A stretch of 7,705 nucleotides of DNA from Bryobacterales bacterium (lineage in GTDB: Bacteria > Acidobacteriota > Terriglobia > Bryobacterales > Bryobacteraceae). Below, one piece after another: positions 1 to 5,763 of this stretch. Numbering within the stretch: position 1 is the first letter of the stretch; each line of letters begins with the position of its first letter. The translations under genes and the position numbers were made by a program. Location of the stretch: positions 2,476-10,180 of the forward strand of contig PKYZ01000396.1 in NCBI GenBank assembly GCA_003132865.1. The letters are read 5' to 3'. The notes beneath the pieces were generated by a model, which saw only the letters and a program-made list of their open reading frames with translations, ran no database searches and had not been told where the DNA came from.

Positions 1-26
1 CCGAGAAAGCCGACGTTGCAGACTAA

Positions 27-466
27 TCACCATACAATACGCACGGCCGGATACGATCTGATAAGGGCATCGCAGGTTACCAGCGACATATCCTCTGTAC
101 GAGCTTGAGCAATAAGCATTCGATCAAAAGGATCTTTGTGAATGTCTGGCAAGCGGTTCAATTCACTGACGTGCTCTTCCCGAATCGGAAGCGTTTCCAG
201 GTCGATGAACGGCAATACGCGGCGGTCCCACCACGCCGGCACGTCATCGATGTCCAAAATCTTTTTGTTCGCCTTGATCGTGATTTCCCAATATGAGACC
301 ACGCTCACCGCAATCAGTTTTTCCGGGTCTGCCAGACGGCCCTTGCTGTTTCCGAGAGGCGGCTGGGTTCCATGATCAACCAGAGAAGCGTGGACGTGTC
401 CAAGAGGTAGACGTCGGGCGCGTCCTTCCCAGAGTTTTCGTAGAAGTCGATCGCTTCAACGCCCAT
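27..466 (-). pseudogene. vapC: PIN-domain (VapC-type) toxin, frameshifted
   Basis: A PIN-domain ribonuclease toxin of a type II toxin-antitoxin pair; such proteins cut RNA with a metal held by acidic residues. The ATG at 466-464 overlaps the last 11 bases of the antitoxin gene. The first frame reads YLLDTSTLLWLIMEP and RLSETARAVW, then stops at 316-314. The rest of the family pattern (DPEKLIAVS, SYWEITIK, KDPFDRMLIAQA, VTCDAL) continues to 27 in another frame. One added base between about 330 and 345 would join the halves into 146 residues, with the expected acids at D23, E61, D115 and D133. The domain matches the Sll0205-like PIN subgroup (usual length about 130); the first 18 residues are an extension with no alternative ATG. 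As written no full toxin can be made, so it is either a recent pseudogene or a sequencing indel. The second frame alone could start at GTG 308, but would lack the first catalytic Asp. Confidence 0.8.
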
Positions 467-728
467 TCAGGAAGTCGTCGACCTCATCGTCGTTCATCGG
501 AGCATCCCAACCCTCAGGAAGATGGAAATCTCCGCTTCCGAATCCGACCGGCCTTGGCTCCGAGCGCGGACGGCGACGGGGGTTCATGCGATGCAGTACG
601 ATCTTGGCTCCATCGACACGAGCGAGAATCTCGTCCCCTAACCGCAGATCGAGGTGGCTGATCAACGAGTGCGGCAGCGCCACGATGCCTTCCGCGCTGA
701 TTTGCAGTTTATCGACTTGCTGCTCCAT
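456..728 (-). CDS. vapB: AbrB/MazE-type antitoxin (VapB-like)
   Basis: Antitoxin partner of the PIN toxin; it should bind its own promoter through the N-terminal domain and cover the toxin with its C-terminal tail. The 90 residues begin with a swapped-hairpin AbrB domain (about 5-48): VDKLQISAEGIVALP, a helix, then LGDEILARVDGAKIVLHRM. An Arg/Pro-rich linker follows, then FGSGDFHLPEGWDAPMND, the glycine, acid and 'DAP' tail typical of antitoxins of PIN toxins. I chose ATG 728 because the AbrB domain starts there and an AGGCGAG stretch lies just upstream. The frame is open back to an ATG at 899, but those 57 extra residues come from a vWA gene relic plus Arg-rich junk. A TTTAAT box at about 746-751 could be a -10 element, without a clear -35. 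The stop overlaps the toxin start, so the two genes should be translationally coupled. The gene itself looks intact. Confidence 0.85.
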   Translation of the reverse strand: MEQQVDKLQISAEGIVALPHSLISHLDLRLGDEILARVDGAKIVLHRMNPRRRPRSEPRPVGFGSGDFHLPEGWDAPMNDDEVDDFLNGR

Positions 729-754
729 GTTCGCTCGCCTACTACTATTAAACC

Positions 755-855
755 GCAACTGGTGGCCGCGCGGTCGATTCCGCGCAGCCTCGCTCGATTC
801 GGCGTGCGATAGCAAGTCCCGGAAGATGTTGGCCCTGTGTCGAATCCGGGCCGGC
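755..855 (-). pseudogene. Relic of a vWA/amidotransferase-like gene
   Basis: A decayed stretch matching residues about 650-684 of the 841-residue vWA protein encoded at 3234-5759, in the same orientation. A 22-base identical run lies at 787-808 and 3745-3766, with further matches on both sides (cggtcga; agtcccggaa against ggtcccggaa; gtcgaatcc). Translated, the pieces read PGFD, then ANIFRDLLSHAESSEA against ANIFRDLLPHAESSEA, then GIDRAA against EFDRAA. The pieces lie in different frames because of small indels, including a loss of about four bases near 834-838. It cannot encode anything useful. It ends about 25 bases before the antitoxin start, so the toxin-antitoxin pair's upstream region was built beside or inside this relic. 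The source may be the nearby gene or a lost paralogue. Confidence 0.75.
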
Positions 856-944
856 GAATCGTCCGCGCGACGCCGGTACATCTCCCGGCAGGCACCCACG
901 GAACGCGCGGACCAGGGTGGAGTAACCGTCGCACCTCTGCGCGA

Positions 945-1280
945 CTATGCTGCAGCTACAGCCAATCCGACCGACTCTGTCCCAGATTGACTCGTTCTGA
1001 CGTGGATTCTCCGGTCGTCGTCCATATAGATCCTGCTCTCGGCCTGAAGGTACGCGAGCAGCTCGTCTACCTTGGCCTTAAGCTCTTCTGGCGGAACAGG
1101 CTTCTTTCCTCCGCGCCGATACAGCGTCAAACCCAAATCATAGGGGTCGTCATCGTAACTGATTCCGCCGGCCTTAGAGATAATGTGCACGGTCGGCCAA
1201 TTCCTCTCCGATGTGTAGCCGTTGCTGGCCGCCTTCGCCTGGGCTTGGCGGGAGGCCGCAGCGAACAACTCCGGGAGCAC
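945..1280 (-). pseudogene. Displaced C-terminal part of the unrecognised gene
   Basis: An open stretch of about 111 codons that reads as normal soluble protein: LPELFAAASRQAQAKAASNGY, a segment with SERNWPTVHIISKAGG, an acidic patch, YDLGLTLYRRGGKK, and a likely helix PPEELKAKVDELLAYLQ. It follows the long gene at 1127-2356 in the same direction and overlaps that gene's Arg-rich tail. A third frame between about 1345 and 1290 contributes RELIFEALEGIFNNSDG, which looks like a helix continuing the long gene. Two single-base indels (near 1342 and 1285), or one shift across the same stretch, would join all parts into one protein of about 469 residues ending at the TAG at 947-945. No ribosome binding site is evident for separate translation, so I read it as the severed tail. 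I do not recognise the family. Confidence 0.55.
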
Positions 1281-2356
1281 CGACTTGTGGACCGTCGGAG
1301 TTGTTGAAAATCCCTTCCAGAGCCTCGAAGATCAATTCCCGCGTCTCTGAGCATTGACCCGATCCGGGACTTGGATAACTCGGCCTCGAAGACGCTGGCC
1401 CGGTTCGGAAACTTCCTGCGCGCCTCCTGTGGGTTTGCCTCAGCACTGACGGGCGGAGGCTCCGGTATGGCCGAGGCGGCAGGTCCAGCGCCGCCGCCAG
1501 CCGTGACTTCGTCGCTAGCTGGTATCGCCTTGAGGGGCGGCGGCTCCATCTGGTCGGCCGGCGGGGCTGGTTGGCAAGCAGGTCCTGCCCCGCCCGCCGC
1601 AGGCGGTGCGGCCTGCACGATATACAGCACCTCCGTACCTGTTTTACCGGGGGTCCGGCGGGTTCGCTTCAGCCATTCCTGCTGCATTCCAGCGTCCACG
1701 ATGTTGGAGATCAGCGCTTCGGATTCGAAATGGCCAACCTGTTTCGCTGCCCTGCCATCCACAAACGTCATTCTGGGGCGAAGGTCGGTCTGGCGCAGTG
1801 CGGACTCGACGCTCGTGTGCTTCCCTTGGAGCAGAACTCGCTTTGCTAGCTCAATTCCCTCCGCCAGCGATAGTGTTGACGCTGGCTGGAAAGTGGGTAG
1901 AATCGCGCGCGGGGCGTAGCCGGCTGCCATGGGGCCGAAACGTGTCGGTGCCGCAGGCGCAAGGGCAGAGGTGGGAGGCCTGGCAAGCAGCTCGGAGGAG
2001 TTGCTGATCAACTCGCCCAGATGTTTCGAGCTGATCTGAAGACCGTGCGTGAGCTTCAGTTGTTCGCAAGGGGCCAGAACCGCATTGTCATAAGAGAGCG
2101 CCCAGAACGACCCGCCGGGGTCGTCCTGGGCCATTTGGACGAAACAATCTCGAATACGCGTTGACCACGACGTGTCGAGTGAGTCAGCCTGCCCGATAAC
2201 ATGTTCCGGCGGCAGTAGGTTGGCCTGATCGGTCCTAACTACCCAGTCAACGGTCATCGCCCCATAGACAGAGGCAAAGCGCCTGACCAACTCAATAACG
2301 AAGCTGGAGTCGCCGCGATGGCGGCGAAGATCCGCGATAATCCGAGTGTTCGCCAT
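1127..2356 (-). CDS. Unrecognised protein, probably frameshifted at its 3' end
   Basis: A 409-codon frame that I cannot assign to a family. The ATG at 2356 is well supported by a GAGG ribosome binding site seven bases upstream. Residues 1-125 look like a folded domain (LRRHRGDSSFVIELVRRF, SFWALSYDNAVLAPCEQL). Residues 160-247 look like a second domain, with RMTFVDGRAAKQVGHFESEA and the stretch EWLKRTRRTPGKTGTEVLYIV; a winged-helix or LOTUS-like fold is only a guess. Residues 248-308 are a Pro/Ala/Gly-rich linker. From about residue 339 the sequence turns into Arg/Ser/Pro-rich text typical of reading GC-rich DNA out of frame, while sensible protein continues in the other two frames to 945. The true product is therefore probably about 469 residues and this copy is frameshifted. 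No signal peptide or membrane segment is seen. It lies downstream of a small membrane-type ORF. Confidence 0.6.
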   Translation of the reverse strand: MANTRIIADLRRHRGDSSFVIELVRRFASVYGAMTVDWVVRTDQANLLPPEHVIGQADSLDTSWSTRIRDCFVQMAQDDPGGSFWALSYDNAVLAPCEQLKLTHGLQISSKHLGELISNSSELLARPPTSALAPAAPTRFGPMAAGYAPRAILPTFQPASTLSLAEGIELAKRVLLQGKHTSVESALRQTDLRPRMTFVDGRAAKQVGHFESEALISNIVDAGMQQEWLKRTRRTPGKTGTEVLYIVQAAPPAAGGAGPACQPAPPADQMEPPPLKAIPASDEVTAGGGAGPAASAIPEPPPVSAEANPQEARRKFPNRASVFEAELSKSRIGSMLRDAGIDLRGSGRDFQQLRRSTSRCSRSCSLRPPAKPRRRRPATATHRRGIGRPCTLSLRPAESVTMTTPMIWV

Positions 2357-2366
2357 ACTATTTCCT

Positions 2367-2379
2367 CACTTAAAAAGTG
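2367..2379. promoter_or_regulatory. Short inverted repeat before the unrecognised gene
   Basis: A perfect inverted repeat, CACTT-AAA-AAGTG, directly upstream of the GAGG ribosome binding site of the gene starting at 2356. It could be a small operator or a weak stem near the ribosome binding site. Five-base arms are short enough to arise by chance, so confidence is low. Confidence 0.25.
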
Positions 2380-2447
2380 TCGCAGGTGGCTAACCCTGCC
2401 GCATCTTCTGGAATAGTTCGAGTCCCAGATGTACGATGACGGCGATT

Positions 2448-2558
2448 TCAAGTGCCTTCTTCACTTTTCTTCACTGAGAGCAGTGAACTCTCCGGCACGA
2501 AGCAAATCGCTCCAATCAGCACAGAACTCAGAACGATCCACAGCCACTTCGATCTCAT
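2448..2558 (-). CDS. Small membrane-type protein, 36 residues
   Basis: A 36-residue frame starting at ATG 2558 and ending with TGA at 2450-2448. It is preceded by AAGGAG with eight bases before the ATG, the best ribosome binding site in the window, and this is the main reason to believe it is translated. The product begins MRSKWLW and continues with a hydrophobic stretch of about 16 residues (WIVLSSVLIGAICFV), then a charged tail ending KKSEEGT. That shape fits a single-pass small membrane protein, a signal peptide with its mature part lost, or a leader peptide. It lies 91 bases upstream of the unrecognised gene on the same strand and may share its transcript. No family is recognised. In favour: start site and hydrophobic profile. 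Against: shortness and lack of known relatives. Confidence 0.5.
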   Translation of the reverse strand: MRSKWLWIVLSSVLIGAICFVPESSLLSVKKSEEGT

Positions 2559-2579
2559 GTGGGTCACTCCTTATTTCGC

Positions 2580-2850
2580 GTTACTAAAGCAAACGCAACG
2601 ACCCAAACGTGCCGAGATCACGCACAAAGCTCAACGTTTCAAAACTATCAAACTGTAACCGAAACATTCCAAACGCGGCACAATGGCCAAAACTTCACGT
2701 TCCAAACGCGCACAAGGTCACAACTTCACGACAGACAAAACTGCCGAGACGGCTCCCAAGGTCAAGAGGGACCAAACAGGACGAAAACACCAAAACGAAC
2801 CAAACACAAGCGAAACAAGCTAAAGTCGAAAATGGCTAGACTTCACGAGA
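2580..2850. repeat. A/C-rich, T-poor block with short imperfect repeats
   Basis: On the plus strand, bases 2641-2820 count as 78 A, 53 C, 32 G and 17 T, quite unlike the GC-rich flanks. Within the block, an imperfect direct repeat of about 20 bases occurs at 2664-2683 and 2697-2715 (sharing TTCCAAACGCG and CACAA). ACTTCACG occurs three times (2692, 2723, 2840), twice preceded by an ATGGC word. AAAC and CAAA words are scattered throughout. The shortage of T removes stop codons from the plus frames, so open frames there mean little. Function unknown. Confidence 0.55.
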
Positions 2851-2852
2851 GC

Positions 2853-2890
2853 GGCGAGAATGGTGCGAACTCGCCTGTCAAGGCTTTTTT
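2853..2890 (+). terminator. Possible weak intrinsic terminator (plus strand)
   Basis: GGCGAG (2853-2858) pairs with CTCGCC (2870-2875) across an 11-base loop. An alternative short stem GCCT/AGGC (2873-2876 and 2881-2884) is followed at once by six T (2885-2890), with a second six-T run at 2897-2902. The T-tract orientation fits termination of a plus-strand transcript leaving the skewed block. The stem next to the T-tract has only four pairs, so this is tentative. Confidence 0.25.
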
Positions 2891-2923
2891 ACGCGGTTTT
2901 TTGGGCGCGACTCGTAGCATCTG

Positions 2924-2969
2924 ACCCGAGTCGCCCGAGAGTTCGGCCTGATCGATCCAAAACTCGGGT
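2924..2969. repeat. Inverted repeat, 8-base arms, 30-base spacer
   Basis: ACCCGAGT at 2924-2931 is the exact reverse complement of ACTCGGGT at 2962-2969, with another CCCGAG at 2934-2939. It lies downstream of the vWA gene on its strand. No T-run follows it on either strand, so it is not a classic intrinsic terminator; an mRNA 3' stem or a protein site is possible. Confidence 0.3.
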
Positions 2970-3233
2970 AGACCCGCACGGCTGCACCTCGCGCTTGAAT
3001 TCCAAGAATGAGTCGCTTCGTAGTTCTCCCGCCAGCTATTGAAATGTAGGATGTTATATGGAGGCGCCTCGGAGCGGAACCCTCAGCCTGCGCCCAAAAT
3101 GACGCAGCCAGCCCTGGGACGACGGCGCAGGGAACCGGCCCCAGACGCGAACTCAGACCCTGCCATGAAATTGCGGAAGATCCTGCTGCTATCGTTAGTC
3201 TGCCCCTCAAATCCCGGGGCCCACGATCCTTTC

Positions 3234-5759
3234 TCAGGCCCGCGCTTCTGCCGCGCCGCGCCGCAGCCGCAGGCCCTCCCACAACCCGCGCCACTTGCGC
3301 AGCACCAACTCCGCCACATTCAGCGCGAGGGCCAGCGCCAGCAGGAATGGCCACAGGTCCAGCGTCGCCGGAATCGCCCGGCCGCTGGAATCGAAGATCG
3401 CGCCCAGCGCCGGATTGTAGCGCCCGCCGGTAGCCTCGGCCACCTGGTGCAGTAACTGGTCGTTCGCGCCGTACTCCAGCATCTCGTCTTCCTGCCGGTA
3501 GAAGCCCACCTCCGGAAAGGCACGCGATTCCGCCAGCGGCCGCACCCGGAACAATCCCTGCCGCTCCCCGATGGCCACGCGCGCGCGATAATGTGCCGCC
3601 GCCACTTTGGCCACTTTCAGCGGCGATTGAAAGCCGTTCGGTCCGAACGCGAAGATATCGGGAATCGCGGATGGCTCGTGCACGTTGCGGCCCAGATGAT
3701 AATCCACCACCAGTTCGTTGGCGGCGCGGTCGAATTCGGCGCCGGCCTCGCTCGATTCGGCGTGCGGCAGCAGGTCCCGGAAAATATTGGCCCATAGCTT
3801 GTCGAATCCCGGCCAGGTCACCCAGTTTGCGGCCCAGCGGTTCTTGGCGTCGGAGGTGAACACGGCCGCGCGGCCCAGGCCATATTGCCAGCGCACCAGC
3901 AGTGGATCTTCCTGGCCGGCGCGCAGAATCAGGTCCGTCGTCGGCCGCGTCTGGAAGCGCACGTAGCCGCGCAGCGGCGGCGCAGTCTCGATGCCCACGC
4001 CGTCCAGAATCTCGGCGCGATTCACCACTTCGGGATGCACGTCCTTTTCCACCGCCGTGGAGCCGGTATGCTCCTTCACGTCGCGCAGCACAATCTGCTC
4101 CAGCCCGGACGGGTCGTTCAGGAAATACGCCCTGCCCTGCGCAAGCTGCGCGACCTTCTCGAGGAAGGCGCGGTTCACGTCCTGGCCCAGCCCGACCGTG
4201 GAGATGGTGACATGGTTGGCCACGGCATCCTTCGAGAGCGTCATGCTGTCGCCTTCCTCCGAGATGCCGTCCGTCAACAGCACGATGTGTTTGTAAACCG
4301 CCTTCGAGGTGAGGATCTTGCGATAGGCTTCGGTCAGGGCGGGCGCAATCTGCGTGCCGCCATCGGGCGTGATGCCGGAGATCAGACGCTTGATCGAAGT
4401 GCGGTCGTCCGCGCGGCGAAGCGGCACGGACCATTGGAAGGAATTATCGAAAATCAGCACGCCCACCTGATCGACGGGCCGCAGATTCTCCACTACGCCG
4501 ACGGCCGCCTGGCGCGCCAAATCCATCTTCTTGCCTTCCATGGAAGAAGACTTGTCGATGATCAGCACCACGGCCGTGCCTTCGGGAGTGCGCGGCGGCG
4601 CCAGTTTGGCGGGCAAAGTGCGCTCGAGCGCGTCTTCCTCCTTCTTCTCCACGTAGACGTTGCGGTCGCCGCCGATCCATAGCAGGCCGCCGCCCTGCTT
4701 GACGAACTCTTCGAGCGCGGTCTTGCGCGGCAGAGGAACGCTCTGCATGTCCCAGTTATTGAAGATCACTAACTGATAGTCGTCGAGCTTCTCCGGCGGA
4801 CCGGAGGGCGCGCGCTGCACATCGAATTGATTGGCTTCGAGCGTGCGCATCAGGTGCGCTTCGGCATCGGCGGGGTCGTTGGTGATCAGCAAAACGCGCG
4901 GCCGCCGCAGCGTGAGAGCGCTATCGAAATGCGCTTCGCCCAAACCTTCTGCCAAGCCGGGCGCGCTGATGCGGCCGGCCAACTCGATCGCCCCCGTGGC
5001 GCTGACGCTGGCGTGCGCGCGGAATTGGTTCGTGCCGGCGCTCAGGTTCACGCGGCTGGCGCCCAGAGCCTTGCCCTCGGCGGCGATCTCCACGGTGGCT
5101 TGCGCGGCGCGCGGAGAATCCAGCGTGATATCCACGGGAAAACGCTCGCCGCTGAAGACCTGCGCGGGCGTGCTCACCGATTCCAAAACCAGGCTGGGCC
5201 GCGGCCGTCCGGACAACGGAATGACATCGATGGGCACCCCTCGTTGCTGGGCCTGCCAGATGGCGCGCGTGATACTGCCCAGGTTCTCGTTGCCGTCCGA
5301 AATCAGGAGAACGCGCGGCACCAGGCCGGCCGGCAACGTGGCCAGTCCTTCGCGGACGGCGGCCTCCAGATTCGTGCCGTGCGAGGCGGGACCCGGGCTG
5401 TATCCCAGTTTCCAGGCCTGCCCCGTGCGTTCCGCCGGCGCGGGATTGCGCGGCGCGCGCGCGAACGGCAGCACCTGCGTCCAGTTGCGCCCGCGTCCCT
5501 TCTCCACCGCGGTCGCCGCCGCCGAGGCCGCATCCAGATCCTGCTGTGAAACGCTGGCTGAAGTATCCACCAGCATCGCCAGGGCCACTTTGGATTCGTA
5601 AAACGTGAGGCGCGGCTCGGCGAGCGCCAGCAGGATGGCCGCCAGCGCCGCGGCTTTCAAGGCCAAACCGGCGCGCCGCGCGGAGTTGCGCCATTCCCAG
5701 GCCGCCCACAGGAGCGGCGCGAGAGCCAGCGGAATCAGCCATGGGTGGACGAATGTCAT
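3234..5759 (-). CDS. Membrane protein with two vWA domains and a GATase1-like domain
   Basis: An 841-residue membrane protein. Two hydrophobic segments lie near the N-terminus (about 7-22 and 33-48) and one near the C-terminus (about 801-820). The first vWA domain (about 58-185) has a complete metal site: D65-T-S67-A-S69, T129, and D155 in ISDG. A beta-rich linker follows, then a class I glutamine amidotransferase-like domain (about 286-385; PRVLLITNDP, YQLVIFNN, GGGLLWIGGD) without a visible catalytic Cys. The second vWA domain (about 395-565) is also complete: D402-K-S404-S-S406, T469, and D497 in LLTDG. A C-terminal region (590-690) includes WPGFDKLWANIFRDLL. Such proteins belong to a broad BatA-linked family thought to assemble or sense envelope complexes; no substrate can be named. 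The ATG at 5759 lies four bases after the stop of the BatA-like gene, and no strong ribosome binding site is seen, so coupling to that gene is likely. It appears intact. A relic of residues about 650-684 lies at 755-855. Confidence 0.9.
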   Translation of the reverse strand: MTFVHPWLIPLALAPLLWAAWEWRNSARRAGLALKAAALAAILLALAEPRLTFYESKVALAMLVDTSASVSQQDLDAASAAATAVEKGRGRNWTQVLPFARAPRNPAPAERTGQAWKLGYSPGPASHGTNLEAAVREGLATLPAGLVPRVLLISDGNENLGSITRAIWQAQQRGVPIDVIPLSGRPRPSLVLESVSTPAQVFSGERFPVDITLDSPRAAQATVEIAAEGKALGASRVNLSAGTNQFRAHASVSATGAIELAGRISAPGLAEGLGEAHFDSALTLRRPRVLLITNDPADAEAHLMRTLEANQFDVQRAPSGPPEKLDDYQLVIFNNWDMQSVPLPRKTALEEFVKQGGGLLWIGGDRNVYVEKKEEDALERTLPAKLAPPRTPEGTAVVLIIDKSSSMEGKKMDLARQAAVGVVENLRPVDQVGVLIFDNSFQWSVPLRRADDRTSIKRLISGITPDGGTQIAPALTEAYRKILTSKAVYKHIVLLTDGISEEGDSMTLSKDAVANHVTISTVGLGQDVNRAFLEKVAQLAQGRAYFLNDPSGLEQIVLRDVKEHTGSTAVEKDVHPEVVNRAEILDGVGIETAPPLRGYVRFQTRPTTDLILRAGQEDPLLVRWQYGLGRAAVFTSDAKNRWAANWVTWPGFDKLWANIFRDLLPHAESSEAGAEFDRAANELVVDYHLGRNVHEPSAIPDIFAFGPNGFQSPLKVAKVAAAHYRARVAIGERQGLFRVRPLAESRAFPEVGFYRQEDEMLEYGANDQLLHQVAEATGGRYNPALGAIFDSSGRAIPATLDLWPFLLALALALNVAELVLRKWRGLWEGLRLRRGAAEARA

Positions 5760-5763
5760 ACAG

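Larger units (their letters stand above)
2559..3233. other. Intergenic region with no convincing gene
   Basis: This stretch of 675 bases separates the intact vWA operon from the accessory genes. No ORF here combines a ribosome binding site with sensible protein sequence. It holds a strand-skewed repeat-rich block (2580-2850), a hairpin and T-tract zone (2853-2902), an inverted repeat with a 30-base spacer (2924-2969) and a ten-base palindrome GAGGCGCCTC (3061-3070). The part from 3071 to 3233 shows nothing recognisable. The promoter of the small ORF at 2558 should lie in the first 100 bases, but I see no clear -35/-10 pair. Confidence 0.6.

Noticed and set aside
740..752. TTTAAT box as the toxin-antitoxin promoter
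   Set aside because: Position and sequence are plausible for a -10, but no -35 was seen at the right distance, so it is mentioned only under the antitoxin.
456..899. Extended antitoxin frame starting at ATG 899 (147 residues)
   Set aside because: The first 57 residues are Arg-rich text plus the vWA relic; the AbrB domain and a plausible ribosome binding site support the start at 728.
2683..2823. Plus-strand small ORF of 46 codons beginning MAKTSRSKR
   Set aside because: The start looks protein-like and a weak terminator follows, but there is no ribosome binding site, and the T-poor composition leaves plus frames open by chance.
2854..2882. Consensus -35 box TTGACA on the minus strand at 2882-2877
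   Set aside because: No acceptable -10 lies 15-19 bases downstream; TCTCGC sits at the expected place.
3061..3070. Perfect palindrome GAGGCGCCTC
   Set aside because: No loop, no T-tract and no partner site; a palindrome of this size is expected by chance in GC-rich DNA.
2878..4434. Long minus-strand frame of 518 codons
   Set aside because: It overlaps the vWA gene out of frame, is Arg/Gly/Ala-rich, and simply runs on beyond the gene end because GC-rich DNA has few stops.
3885..4682. Long plus-strand frame of 265 codons
   Set aside because: Antisense to the second vWA domain, with His/Arg/Gln-rich composition and no ribosome binding site.
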